Assembly: GCF_041296265.1 (NCBI RefSeq)
Contig: NC_091695.1
Coordinates: forward strand, 37,095,001 to 37,159,000
Direction: 5' to 3'
DNA: 64,000 bases
Source of the DNA: Equus caballus
Taxonomy: Eukaryota; Chordata; Mammalia; Perissodactyla; Equidae
Shown piece after piece: positions 26,301 to 39,634 of the stretch. The notes below the pieces were generated by a model, which was not told the origin of the DNA, made no database searches, and saw only the letters and a program-made list of their open reading frames with translations. Position numbers and translations under genes: made by a program. Within the stretch, counting starts at the first letter, position 1. Every line of letters begins with the position of its first letter.

Positions 26301-29300
26301 TTTAAATGTCAATGTACTAAATGCTCCAATGAAATGACATAGGGTGGCTGATTGGATAAAAAACATGACTCTTATGTATGCTGTATACAAGAGACACACT
26401 TCAGAACTAAAGACACTCACAAACTGAAAGTGAAAGGATGGAAAAAGATACTCCATGCAAATGGCAAAGAAAAGAAAGCATGGGTAGCAATACTTATATC
26501 AGACAAAACAGACTTTGAAACAAAAAGTGTAACAAGAGACAAAGGAGGGTAGTACATAATGATAAAGGGAACAATCCAACAAGAGGCAAAACCCTTGTAA
26601 ATATCTATGCACCCAACATAGGAGCGCCTAAATATATAAAGCAACTATTAACAGGTATAAAAGGACAAATAGACAGTAACACAATAATACTGGGGAACTT
26701 TAATATCCCACTTAAACCAATGGACAGATCATCCAAACAGAAGATCAATAAGGAAAGATTGGCCTTAGATGACACATTAGATCAGAAGGACTTAGTAGAT
26801 ATATATAGAACATTCCATTCAAAAACCACAGAAGACACATTCTTTTCAAATGCACATGGAACATTCTCCAGGATTGATCACATATTAGGCCATAAAACAA
26901 GTCTCAATAAATTTAAAAAAATCGAAATACTACCAAGCATCTTTTCTGACCACAAAAGTATGAAACTAGAAATCAACTACAGGAAGAAAAGCACAAAAGC
27001 CACAAAAATGTGGAGATTAAACAAAATGTTACTGAACTATGATTGGGTCAATGAAGAAGTCAAAGAAGAAATGAAAAAAATACCTGGATAAAAATGAAAA
27101 TGAAAATATGACATGCCAAAATCTATGGGATACAGCAAAAGCGGTTCTAAGAGGAATGTTTATAGCAATTCAGGCCTACCTCAACAAACAAGAAAAATCA
27201 AAAAAAACAATCTAACAGTGCACCTAAAGGAAGTGGAAAAAGAAGAACAAACAAGCCCAAAATCAGCAGAAGGAAGGAAATAAGAGAGATCAGAGCAGAA
27301 ATAAATGAAATAGAGACCTAAAATACAACAGAAAAAAATAATGAAACCAAGAGTTGGTTCCTTGAAAAGATATAGAACATCGACAAACTTCTAGCTAGAC
27401 TCAACAAGAAAAAAGAGAGAAAGTTCAAATAAATAAAATCGGAAATGAAAGAGGAGAAATTAGAACAGACACCTCAGAAATACAAAAGATTACAAGAGAA
27501 TACTATGAAAAGCTATATGCCAACAAATTGGGTATTCTAGAAGAAATGGATAAATTCTTAGAATCATACGACCTTTCAAAACCAGATTGAGAAGAAGTAG
27601 AGAATTTGAACAGACCAATTACCAGTAAGGAGATCAAAACAGTAATCAAAAACCTCCCAAAAAATAAAAGTCTGGGACCAGATGGCTTCCCTGGTGAATT
27701 CTACCAAGCATTCAAAGAAGACTTAATACGTATCTTTCTCACACTCTTTCAAAAAATTGAAGGGGGGGGCTTCCTAACTCACTCTATAGAGCCAACATTA
27801 TCCTGATACCAAGACGAGACAAGGACACAACAAAAAAAGAATCTTACAGGCCAATGTCACTAATGAACATCGATGCAAAAATCCTCAACAAAATACTAGC
27901 ACATCAAATACAACAATACATTAAAAAGTTCACACATCATGACCAAGTGGGTTCTATTCCAGGGATGCAGAGATGGTTCAACATCCACAAATCAATCAAT
28001 GTGATACACCACATTAACAAAATGAAGAGTAAAACTCACATGATCTTCTCAATAGATAGAAATCATTTGACAAGATACAGCATCTATTTATGATAAAAAC
28101 TCTAAATAAAATGGGTAAGAAAGGAAAACACCTCAACGTAATAAAGGCCATATATGACAAACCCATAGCTCATATCATTTTCAATGGAGAAAAACTGAAA
28201 GCTATCCCTCTAAGAACAGGAACCAGACAGGGATGCCCACTTTCACCGCTCTTTTTTAACATAGTATTGGAAGTCCTAGCCAGAGCAATCAGGCAAGAAA
28301 AAGAAATAAAAGGGATCCAAATTGGAAAAAAGAAGTGAAAGTGTCACTATTTTCAGAGGACATGATTGTATATACAGAAAACCCTAAAGAATCCACTATA
28401 AAACTTTTAAAAATAATAAATGAATACAGTCAAGTCACAGGATACAAAATCAACATAAAAATATCAGTTGCATTTCTATAGACTAGCAATGAAGTAGCAG
28501 AAAGAGAAATTAAGAATACAATTCCATTTATAATTGCAGCAAAAAGAATAAAATACCTAGGAATAAATTTAACCAAAGGCATGAAAGATCTGTACATGGG
28601 AAACTATAACACATTGTTGAAGGAAATTGAAGAAGACACAAAGAAATGGGCATATTTTCCATGCTCTCTGCTTGGAAGAATTAACATAGTTAAAATAGCC
28701 ATACTTCCTAAAGCAATCTATAGATTCAATGCAATCTCGATCAAAGTTCCAACAACATTTTTCACAGAAGTAGAAAAAGAATCCTAAAATTTATATGGAA
28801 CAACGAAAGACCCTGAATAGTCAAAAGAATCCTGAGGAAAAAGAACAAAGCCAGAGGTATCACACTCTGATTTCAAAATATCTACAAACCTATAGCAACC
28901 AAAACAGCATTGTATTGGCACAGAAATAGACACACACGACAATGGAACTGAATCAAGAGCCTAGAAATAAACCCACCCCTATATGGACAGATAATTTTCA
29001 ACAAGGGAGCCAAGAGCATACAATGGAGAAAGGAGAATCTCTTCAATAAATGGTGTTGAGAAAACTGGACAGCCACATGCAAAAGAATGAATGTAGACCA
29101 TTAGCTTACACCATGCACAAAAATCAACTCAAGATGGATTAAAGACTAGAAAGTAAGACCCAAAACATGAAACTTCTAGACGAAAACATAGGCAGTATGC
29201 TCTTTGACATTGTTCTTAGCAGCATGTTTTCAAGTACCGTGTCTGAACGGGCAAGGGAAACAAAAGAAAAAATAAACAAATGGGGCAACATCAAACTAAA

Positions 29301-30300
29301 AAGCTGCTTCACAGCAAAGGAAACCATCAACAAAACGAAAAGACAACCTAACAATTGGGAGAAGATATTTGCAAACCATATATCAATTAAGAGGTTAACA
29401 TCCAAAATATACAAAGAACTCATACGTCTCGACAACAAAAATCCCAACAACTCGATAAAAAGTGGGCAAAAGATCTGAATAGAGATTTCTCCAAAGAAGA
29501 TATACAGATAGCCAACAGGTACATGAAAACATGTTCAACATCATTAACTGTCAGGGAACTGCAAATCAAAACTACAATGAGATATCACCTCACTCTGATC
29601 GGAATGGCTATAATTAACAAGACAGGAAACGTCAAGTGTTGGAGAGGATGTGGGGAGAAGGGAACACTTGTACACTCCTGGTGAAGAGTGTAAACTGGTG
29701 CAGCCACTATGGAAAGCAGTATGGAATTTCCTCAGAAAATTAAGAATAGATCTACCATATGACCCAGCTATCCCACTGCTGGGTATTTAGCAAAAGAACT
29801 TGAAAACACAAACGCATAAAAAACGCATGCCTGTATTCATCACAGCATTATTCAAAATAATGAAGACTTGGACGTGACCTAGGTGACCATCAAGGGACGA
29901 ATGGGTAAAGAAGATGTGGTATTTATACACAGTGGAATACTACTCAGCCGTAAGAAATGATGAAATCCAACCATTTGTGACAACATGGATGGACCTTGAG
30001 GGTGTTATGCTGAGTGAAATAAGTCAGAGGGAGAAAGTCAAATACCATATAATCTCACTCACAAGTAGAAGATTATCAACGACAAACACATAGAAACAGA
30101 GATTGGATTGGTGGTTGCTAGAGGGGAGAGCAAAAGGGGTGATTAGGCATACGTGTGGTGATAGATTATAATTAGTCTTTGGGTGGTGAACGTGATGTAA
30201 TATACACAGAATTTGAAATATATTATCATGTACATCTGAAAGTTATACAATGTTATAATCCAATGTTACTGCAAGAAAAATTAAAAAAACACAAAAAAAG
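23346..30300 (+). mobile_element. Near full-length L1, inactive
   Basis: About 6.95 kb from 'atcaatatggtgccataggcag' to a 3' A-rich tail. It has a GC-rich 5' UTR (to about 24,900), an ORF1 region (about 24,920-25,765), ORF2 from about 26,265 and a 3' UTR. ORF1 and ORF2 are broken by many stops and frameshifts. Longer ORF2 pieces include 26,720-27,091 (endonuclease, FSNAHGTFSRIDHILGHK) and 28,090-28,338 ([20 protein letters not shown]). The polymerase motif at 28,350-28,361 reads FSED rather than FADD, and the frame breaks just before it. Target-site copies are diverged (aaaggttggtgct / aaagattgatgtt). It entered the old antisense L1. Confidence 0.9.
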
Positions 30301-30716
30301 ATTGATGTTAATTCTTGTTTAAATGTTGGTAGATTTCACCAGTAAAACCATCTTGTCCTTGGCTTTTCTTTTTTGGAAGGTTTTTAATTATGCATTCAAT
30401 TTCCTTACTATCTGTAGGACTCTTCCTATTCTCTATTTATTTATGATCCAGTGTAGGTAGGTTGTGTGTTTCTAGAAGTGTGTCCATTTCATTTAGGTTA
30501 CCTGATTTTTTGGGGGTAAAATTTTTCATATTACTCTCTTATAATCCTTGTATTATTACTGTAAAATTGGTAATAAAGTCTTCTCTTTTATTTCTAATTT
30601 TATTTTTTTTCAGTCTTCTTTTTGTCTTAGCTAATCTAGCTAAATTTTTGTCAGTTGTGTAGATCTTTTGAAGAACAAACTCTTGATTTCATTGATTCTC
30701 TCTAGTGTTTTTTTTT
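30301..30716 (-). mobile_element. Old L1, continuation past the inserted L1
   Basis: 'gttaattcttgtttaaatgttggtagatttcaccagtaaaacc' directly continues the old antisense L1 that stops at 23,345 ('gaagagtttgataaaggttggtgct'). Confidence 0.75.
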
Positions 30717-31307
30717 TTGATATTTGCCTTGTTTTGACTTTTCTGATTCCCATTCCTCTCTCCAAACTCTCTTCTCCATGGTATCCCTCAAAAGCACAGG
30801 CCTTAGAACCATGGCAGCTGTAAAAACCAGTAGCATAACAGGCTATGGAGTGGTTAGAAGAGGATTGGAAATCAAAAGCCTCATCCCCAGAAAATTGCCA
30901 CTATTGGGTTTGCTTGACAACTATCTGGAAAAGCCCCACTCATAGATCTTCTCCTTATTCGATCCGACATAAGTTTCGTTCAGTGAAGGAAACCCTAATC
31001 CCAAGGTGTTTGTCAAAAGCAATCATCAGAATTGTTTAATTCACAGCTGTCAGAGGCAGTGGTAGCAATTGGGGCAATGAAAAAGCTAAATACAAAGAAC
31101 TAAAAGAAAAAAAGCAGGAAGGCGGTACAAACAGGGAGCTTTAAAAAGTTCCTGATAGATCCCTGAAAATCTAGAAAGCCATGCATGTGTTCAGGGTTGT
31201 GTATATGTATAAGACCTAAGAAGTCCCTGGCTCCTCACTTTAAGGCTCTGTGCAAATAAGAAGGAAAGGTTAAGACACAGTTTTAAAATACTGAAGTTGC
31301 CCCAATG

Positions 31308-31346
<39 letters not shown>

Positions 31347-31400
31347 CCTAACATAAAGGAATAAGAGACTTACATTTTAAGACTCTTAAGGATATCTGCT
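30717..31400. other. Unassigned stretch with a (CA)n run
   Basis: Two overlapping plus-strand open frames lie at 30,724-30,945 and 30,845-31,039 (for example MAAVKTSSITGYGVVRRGLE), not recognised as any protein. It may be the 5' region of the old L1 that follows. (CA)n fills 31,311-31,345. It is found only in block A. Confidence 0.4.
31311..31345. repeat. (CA)n microsatellite
   Basis: Uninterrupted CA repeat of about 17 units. Confidence 0.95.
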
Positions 31401-32840
31401 AAATCATTAGCTGGTCATTAAGTCAATCAAGCAGAAAGTCCAATGTCCACAGATTACAAAAAACACAGACTTCACAGAAGAGATCAAGGAGTCACTAAAC
31501 AGATAAACAGAAAATAGCAAACAGGCAAACAAAAACCAGACAGCAGTCACAAGAATAATGAATCAGTGGATTGCGGTATTCTTTGAAAAGATCCACAAAA
31601 TTGGAAAACCTTTAGCTAGACTGAACAAGAAAAATTCTGAGAAGAAATTACTAAAATCAGAAATGAAAAAGGGAACATGATTACCAACTGGGAAGAAATA
31701 AAAGAACTGTAAGGGAATTCTGGGAACAACTGTATGCCAATAAATTAGATAACTTAGATGAAATAGTCATATTCCTATAGAGACACTAACTAGTGAAACT
31801 CAATCAAGAAGAAATACAAAAGCTATATAGATCTATAACAAGAAATTAAATTAGGAATTTTAAAAATTTCCACAAAGAAAGCCCATGGCCATATGATTTC
31901 AATGGTGATTCTTTTAAGCATTTTAAAAAGAAATAACAACTTTTCTTCAAAGACTCTTTGAAAGATGAGAAGAAGGACACATGCCAATTCATTGTAAAAG
32001 AATGTAAAAGAACAAAGTTAGAGACTGCTTCACGCCAAACAAAATATTAACTCAAAATAGATCAAAGACCTAAATATAAGAGCTAAAAATAGAAAACTAT
32101 TAGAAGAAAACAAAGGAGTTAGTCTTTGTGAACCTGGTTTAGCCAATGATTTCTTAACTATAAAAATAAAAGCTCAAGCAACCAAGAAAAACCCAACCAG
32201 ATAAATCAGACTTCTTCAGAATTAGAAATTTTCCTACTCCAAAGGACACCACGAAGAAAGTGAGAAGACAACTCACAGAATGGGAGAAGATATTTGCAAA
32301 TCTTATAGCTGATAAGGCACTAGTATCCAGAATATATAAAGAATTCATACAATTCAATTATAAAAAGGAAAAATAACCCAACTTAAAACGGGCAAAAAAT
32401 TTGAATAGGTATGCCTTCAAAGAAAATAGTGTGCTAAACACATGAAAAAACTCTCAACATCATTTGTCATTAAAGAAATGTAAATGAAAACCACAGAAAG
32501 ATATCACTTCACACCTACTAGAATGGAAAAAATAAAGACAGACATAAGAAGTGGTGGTGAGAATGTGGAGAAATTGAAACCATCAAATATTGATGCTGAG
32601 ATAGAAAATTGGTGCAGCCACATTGGAAAACAGTTTGGCAGTAGCTCAAAACATTAAGGGCAGACTTAACATATGACCCAACAATTCCATTCCCAGGTAG
32701 ATACCAAACAGAAATGAAAACATGTGTCCACATGAAAAGTTGATGCATTATGTTAGCAGTATTATCCAGAATGGCCAAAGGATGGAAACACACCAAATGT
32801 CCATCAGTTGATGAGTGAACAAATGTGCAAACCAAATAGT
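31400..32840 (+). mobile_element. Old L1 (L1M-like) fragment
   Basis: Plus-strand ORF2 sequence: 'aaacctttagctagactgaacaagaaaaa', 'tcaaagacctaaatataagagc', 'gggagaagatatttgcaaat', 'gacccaacaattccattcccagg'. The part from about 31,950 has a copy at 53,280-54,165 in block B, so that part predates the block duplication. Confidence 0.75.
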
Positions 32841-32879
32841 TCTTCCATTCACCAGACTAGTAGAGTGGATCTTCTTAAG

Positions 32880-33095
32880 CAAAGAGGCTCTGGAATTATA
32901 CCACCTGGATTTAAATTCCAGCTTTGCCTCTCTTTATTCAAGCTACTTAATCTTGTGTTTCTAGAAGTCTATGCTGTAAATAATACTGCCTACTCCTTGT
33001 GGGAATTTAATAATGAGATTATGCATTTAAACCAGTGCATGTCACAAACCAAATACTAAATGCATATTAACTATTATTAGTGTTGTTACTACTGT
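32880..33095 (+). repeat. MIR SINE
   Basis: 'ctggatttaaattccagctttgcctc', 'caagctacttaatcttgtg' and 'gggaatttaataatgagatt' match the MIR consensus as I know it. Copy in block B at about 54,205-54,440. Confidence 0.65.
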
Positions 33096-36000
33096 TATTT
33101 AACCATTTCTTGGCTTTATAAATAAAACATAAACTTCTAATACTTCGCCATTCCAGGACATGCTAGAGAAGGATTTTATTCCTTACATCCTCTTGATCCA
33201 CTTGGTTCCTGTCATAGGGGAGGTGGAGAGGCAGAGGAGAAGGACTTACATCATTTGTCAGAGCATGGTATTCATTGTGTCATATGATCAGTGGTTGAGG
33301 CTTCCTCTCTTTTGCAGTTTGTCTCAAAGATTGTTCAGAAAGGTCAGGGGTGTCCCCTGTTTTCTGCTCTCATGGAACAAGCTGCATACAAGACTACATA
33401 GAGGCAGGCCAGGTGACTCTCCTCTTTATCTATCAATCTGACCCAATGATAACTGGGTTTGTGAGATGGGTTACATATTACGTGTCATTGAGTAGGTGAG
33501 TTCAGACTTTTCTGTATACTTGAGCATCCCCAGAATGGAACCCAAGATCTCAGTTTAGAAAAAAGAGCATAAAATAGGTAGCTTTCTTTTTGACCTTCAA
33601 TCTAATCCACATCCTCGAATCCAGTTTTTCCTGGCAGATCTGCCCCTCTGAACCTAATTTAAAGTCATTACAACAAATCACATAATTTGATCTTCATTTA
33701 GCGACTTGTTGCAGGGGGGTGTAGGGAAAATTTTCACTTCAAACATTAGAAGACATAAACAGAAGATATCTAGCCTTCTTTAACATTTTTGTTTCAAAAA
33801 TTAGTAGTTCAATGAAAAGTATGTAGAGGAGATTATTTCAGAGTGCTACAATTAGTTCCTAATACAGAATGGCAAAAGCTAAAGGTCACAAGAACCATAA
33901 GAGGATTATGGGATTCCAAGTGTTTTTCTTAATGGAAGGCCCAACAACTTGCTCAGGTTTCCCTGATAAGAAACTTGGAAGTTTGTCATTGATGCCTTCT
34001 CTTACCCACACTCGATGTCCAAATTAATCATGTTCTTCAGGCCCTACACAATCATTTCAAATCTGGGCACTTCCGCCACAACCTCAGACTTAGCTATCAT
34101 CCAATTTTTATCAAGAATATTGTCAAAACCTCTTAATGTTCTCCTGTGTCCACTTGTGAGCATGTATGTCCAGTTCATTCTCCACTTTGTAGGCAGAGTA
34201 ATCATATTAAAGTGTAAAAATAATTCTCTCACCCTCCTCTCTAAAATCCTCCCTTGGCACGCCAGGGCCCTCACTGTAAAGTTAAAATGGGTAATGTCGT
34301 TGAAGGAGCAGCTCTGCTCCTTCAGCCCACATCCATTATCCTAATCTTACCTTGAATCTCTCTCTTTTGATTTTTGAAGCCACAAATACACTTGACTTAT
34401 TTTAATACTTCCAGAGCAGTAATTTCATTCCTGTATGGCGGCTTTTGCACATGTTGAACCCCTTGCCAAGAATGTTCTGCCCCTGCCACAGACACCCTGA
34501 AACAACTAAAGCACCTCCCTTCCCCAGATTTGATCTCCTCACACACTGATAGTGCTTTACAGTTTCTGCCTTCTCTCAGGTACAACTCCCCACATCCTCC
34601 ATTCCCCACACAGGGCTTACTCAACCTATGATGGTAAGGAGGAGTTTAAGAAATCTTAGGTATTTCTCTCTTACAGCATAGAGGCCAAAAGTGTTGTAAA
34701 GGTAAGTACTAATAATTCTTCTTAATCCAGCTGAAGGTTCTCTTTAGTTTACTTCTCTTTAAAGCAGAGGAACCTCTGCATTGACCTCTCAGACATCCCT
34801 TCAGACTGAGTGTTTATGAAATATAGGTCCAGTCATATCAAACATCTCTGATAGTTCTCCCTCTCTATACTTAATAAGATTGAGCTTCCCCAGAGCAGAC
34901 ACTATATTAAAATAATGCTTCCAAATGACTCTTCTGTTCTCTCCATAGTTCTGTGGTAACACATGTCAGGTCTTGGTCACTCAGACCTGGTGCTCTCTCT
35001 TTCTAAAAACCCTGACTAGAAGTTCATATAACTACTCCTACCTTCATACCATAGAAATCCATGTGTTAATTACCTCCAGAATGTAAATTCCCCAAGAAAA
35101 ATAATTTGTTTTTATACTCTAGGGCTTAACTTTCCCGTATTCAAATATCAAGGAAACCAAAAGAACAGAGAATATTAGATAAAGATGAGGCACATTTCTC
35201 CCAGATTGGAGAAGACTTTGAATCTACTCTTATCCCATCATCTGTGAATTACATTGGGACATTGACGAGTACAGTGTCTTTTTGTTGTAGTTGTTGCTAT
35301 TACAGATGTGGAGAAAGCTAGAAACCTCCCCTGTCTTCTTTGACTGCCTCCAATCTCCTTGTGGATCAGCACCAACAGCAATCTTTGGTTTTCTTATCTT
35401 TATGTCACCATTCCCCTCATGGGTCACAATTGCCAAGGAGGGACCATGAGGAGGGTGGTCTAAAGGGGCCACATCTCCTTCCTTGTCAAACCTATAAGAT
35501 AGAATAGACGCGCATAAGGAGGCCTGAACTTGGGTGGTTTGGTGGAGGGTGATGATGGTAATGCAGAGACGGTTATCTGAGCAGAGAAAAGGTCTCTACT
35601 AGGAATCAAGAACCCTGGTTTCTACTCCTGGCTTTTTTACTACTTGTGTGACTGTTGGTTTGTTATTTGCCCTCTCTGGGTTTCCTTTACCTCTTGCTAG
35701 GAAAGAATGCATTGGGAACAATTGCCTTCAAGCTTCTTTGTGATCCCAAGAGTGCTAAGAATCTACAGTCTCTTTCATTAGCAAATTTCCTCATGAATAT
35801 CTTCAGTTTTTACCTTTGGTGTCACATGAATTGTGCCAAAGATAGCTGGAGAAGTGACTCACGTCACAATCTATCTCAGGGCCTCCATAGGACTAGGGAC
35901 CACACATTTACCCTACAAAATTTACACCAAATTCTGCATGTGGTAGATATTTTTGTAGATGTTAAATTAAAAATAATAATTCAGAAACAGAGAACAAAGA

Positions 36001-37560
36001 CCATAGAGGACAGGATATTAAGAGTACATGAAATAATTAGTTGATAGTCAGAAATATCGATTTCAGTTTCCTGATAGCCTGGGGATTTAGAGAACAAAAG
36101 GAACTAAAACAACCTAATCCAGCATCAGGTGTTGGGAGCCTGTCCTTACCCCCGTCCTCTGCAGCAAACATTGTTCCCCCAAAGCCCAAACGTACATTTA
36201 AAGGTGCACTCAATCCACCCCAACCTAGAATACCAGCTTGTGCCATGGGAGGTCACCTCATCTTCTCTCATTCCACTCCCTGGGATCTTAGAACAAGTGG
36301 AGGTAGAAACCATCAGCCCAAAAGCCTAGGAAGGCATGTCCTTGGACCTACCTTTCTTCAAGCCAGCAACGTCTGCGGGTGTCTTATAAGTGCCAGAAAC
36401 TCTAGGCAAGTACCTTCAGTCCAGGTACAATAACTTGTCCCCACTCCACACCTCTGCATTCCTCTTCTGGCAATTTGTCTGGTTGCCAAAGGTGGTGCTG
36501 AATATTTCTGAGTTGCACAATTAGTTCCTTTTTTAAATCGGATGTGCTAACTGAGCCTGTGTCCCTAGTATGGGTGTGGAAGTCTGTTGTGAAATTTGCT
36601 GAATGAGCAGTTACTCCCTCACAAAGTCTTTTATAGGAAAATAATAGGGGTTATTACCACTATTACTGGTATATCAGTGTATATGGTACATATCAGTGGA
36701 GATCAGTGGTTGAGGATTTATTGTATGTCAGACTCTGCTCAAAGGACTTTGTATACACGAACTAATTTAACGACATTTAAAAATCATTTGAAAAGCCACT
36801 TTTCACAATTTCACACATTCTCCTTGTCTCCCTGGAGACCTGTGTGTTGTTACTATATACATAACTTAAATGTATTGTTTGCATGAATTTCCACCAGTAG
36901 AGATGAATATCTGTAGAATGTCAACAAGTCTCTTGCATGGCAATAATTAATGTGGCACTTTTCTAAATCAAAGAGGAAGCTGGTATCATAGAAAGAGGCT
37001 TGCCTTTGCCTAAGACAAACCCAATACCAGTCACTTAGTGCGTGACTTTGTTATTTCTCTAAAGCTAAGATTCCTCATTTGCAACATAAAATCAATATTT
37101 ACTTTATAGGGAGGAGGAAAGCAAAGTGGTGTTCAGTTCTCATTCATTCAACATTCTCTTAGAGAAAAACTGCCATCACCCAAGCAGTGTGCTATGTGCT
37201 GCAAATAAAATGGTGAAAAAGGATAGAGTGCCTGCCCTCGAGATTATGGGACATACACACAAGTAAACATACCATCATAATCCAGGAAAGCAGTTCTCTG
37301 TAAGGTAAACAAGAGTATTCTAAGAGAGCATATAGGGAGCTCAGTTAATCCACCCCTGGTGATGCAGAAAAGACTTCCTGGAGGAAGGGACATCTAACTA
37401 GAGACTTGCTGAATGAGTAAGAGGCAGACAAATTAAAGGACTGTTAGACAAAGGAGAGTAAGAGGTTTCCAGACAGAGTCAACAGAATGATGAAAAGCCA
37501 TCTCTGTTTACTGGCATATTTTTAAAATTAAAGCACGATTCTTCCAATCATTATGGAACC
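33096..37560. other. Intergenic DNA upstream of gene A, duplicated in block B
   Basis: No exon recognised. It contains an L2 3' end (about 34,000-34,620), a MIR (35,590-35,790), another MIR (36,970-37,115) and an ancient dispersed repeat (37,135-37,500, 'gcagtgtgctatgtgctgcaaata'). The whole stretch aligns with 54,440-59,190 at roughly 85% by eye. A minus-strand open frame at 35,230-35,472 (IVTHEGNGDIKI) is broken in the block B copy. Confidence 0.6.
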
Positions 37561-38734
37561 AGACTTCCTCTCCCACTCTGCACAATTAGAAAATTGGAAA
37601 ACATTTTAAACACTTGTGGGCATTGGACAGGAGTCAATGTAGGGCTTTCCACATTGAGAAAATGGAAACAAATGTAAATATAACAATTGTTCTGATTTTC
37701 TGCATGAAGGATCTTTCCAGACCATGGTCAAGGAGATGGATTCAAGGAGATGGATTCTGGATCTTATTGCACTGAGAAGATAGAGATCAGAGTTTTAAGG
37801 AGCTGAGGCAGCTGGAATTAGTGTGCAGAGAACCATAAAATAAGTAGCTATAGCAGAGACAGAGTTTCTGAAATCTGCAAGAAAGTCTTTTTAAATTTAT
37901 TGTCAAATAATACACATTTACAGGCTGAAATTCCAAAAGTCCTATCAAAGAATAACCAGGTTCATTTACCTGCCACACAGGAAGGCCAATAACTGGAACG
38001 CCTGGCTAGCGGCAAGGAAAGATGTTTATTATAGAAAGGCAGCCAGACAAGGAGATGCGAGTTCATACTCAGATCCACCTCCTTGAAGGGAAAAAGGGAA
38101 AGATTTTTATCCGGGGTTTTAGGCAGAGAAACGGGACATGTAGCTTTGGGGCTGGAGTTCTAAGAATCCTCTGCACAGGAAGGACTGCTTTTCATATTTC
38201 TACATGGATCACATATGCAAATTTGGGGGGGTGTTCTCTGTGTTGCATGCAGTGGATTTCTAGTCTGTGCTGTCTAAAATTGACAACTGGTCATTTTAGC
38301 ATCTCAATGCTCCTAGGTGATGCTTAGTCAGGTGGGGCTGGGGCTGTCTGCAACTGCTCTCTTATCAGTGGTCCTCCAGCTGTTCTGCAAAGCAAGCTCA
38401 GAAACTTTGGTTACTTTGTTTCCCACGTTAACCTTGTGGTTACAAGGCAGGATTTCACCCTAAACCAGGGAAATTGTAACTCCTTCATGCTCAGTTTTGT
38501 TATGCGTTAGTAATAAATCTAAACTAGCCAAAAGTCATAACAAGTCTAAACTCTCCCTATAAAAGCCTTAAAAAGTCTCAAAAGAATCAAACTGAACTTA
38601 ACCGCCTGCCCAAAACAGGGCAATACTCTTTGATAAAAAGAAAATTTGAGCAGTCAACCACAAAATGTGACAATTTCCAGCATCCATTCAAAAATTATTA
38701 TTCATGCCAAGAAGCAACCATATCACATCTGAAT
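37561..38734. other. Segment at the left edge of block B, no match in A or C
   Basis: The block A intergenic match stops near 37,560, and gene B's 3' flank starts to match gene A at about 38,735. Between them, 37,970-38,640 looks like an inserted element, perhaps an LTR fragment ('ataaagatgtttattatagaaagg' type context, T-rich and G-rich tracts), not assigned to a family. Confidence 0.4.
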
Positions 38735-38739
38735 GGGAA

Positions 38740-39544
38740 GGAGGCAGTACCTGGACTTACTGTTTCCAATTTCATTTAATTGATTTTTGCTCTGTAATAA
38801 ATCAAATGTACTTAATGAACATTCAGTAAATACCATGTGTTGCTCAATCACATATATGGCACTGGATGCAAATTTGATTAGGGTATAACCCTGCCCTGTA
38901 GGAAAGAGAATGACAGAGAAAGGGAAGAAAAGGAAGGTGAAGAGAGAGAGAGAAAATACAGGTTGTATCTGACCAGGATGTGATTCTTACTCTATGTGTA
39001 TTTATACTCAAATAATAGTTTGTGCACATGTGAGTACTGACTGTGCTAGTCAAAGGTATTTTCTATGGGAGAAGCCTAGCAGGAAAAAGAAACAGAGGGA
39101 AGAGCCATACATCTCAATTTTCTGCAGGAAAAATCACCTTGCATTCCTAAAGGCAGGACAAGAAAGTCAAACAAGTGGGAAGAGCATTGGCCAGGGAAGC
39201 AGAAATATGTAGTCTGCATGGAGGCCTCACTTCAGCAATATCTTTTTTGCCCTTCTTCTACCAAATCTTCTTTACCACCTTCATGTCCTTTTATAAAAGT
39301 CCTGAAGATGGAGGAAAAATTTTCAAGGGCTCTTGATTCATAAAATGAATGTTATATTTATTTAACTTCTGCTATTGTGAATAAAGAACCAGTGAAATGA
39401 GTTGTTGAGTTCTTGGGGAAAAATGAGAACATCGCTCTGAATTTTATAGGTGTAAATATATTAATGTAAGAGTTGGATTCTGGCACTTTCCCAAGTGGAG
39501 TTCTTGCATAACTGTCAAGAAAGGTTTTCTGGAACATTTTGCTG
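38740..39544 (-). other. 3' UTR of gene B
   Basis: Aligns with the gene A 3' UTR across its length. The hexamer matching gene A's poly(A) signal reads AATGAA here; an AATAAA lies nearer the stop, at about 39,356-39,361 (from 'tatttatttaac'). The poly(A) site may therefore differ from gene A. Confidence 0.55.
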
Positions 39545-39634
39545 TTAATCTGTTGGTGGTATCAAATGTGCTCTCACTGGTGCAGGAGATGCTGTTTCTG
39601 CCATGTGAGGATTTGTCATAGGAATGAACACAAC
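39545..39634 (-). CDS. MS4A4A: Gene B exon 7 (C-terminal tail, stop)
   Basis: Acceptor attccacag. 29 codons plus [23 protein letters not shown], then RAHLIPPTD. The stop comes ten codons before that of gene A, and the following bases still align with gene A's coding tail. Confidence 0.9.
   Translation of the reverse strand, partial: VVFIPMTNPHMAETASPAPVRAHLIPPTD

Noticed and set aside
26352-29478. Row of plus-strand frames of 66-123 codons
   Set aside because: All belong to broken ORF2 of the L1 at 23,346-30,300.
35230-35472. Open frame with IVTHEGNGDIKI on the minus strand
   Set aside because: Its copy in block B (about 56,900-57,080) has internal stops and there is no family match, so it is not treated as a gene.
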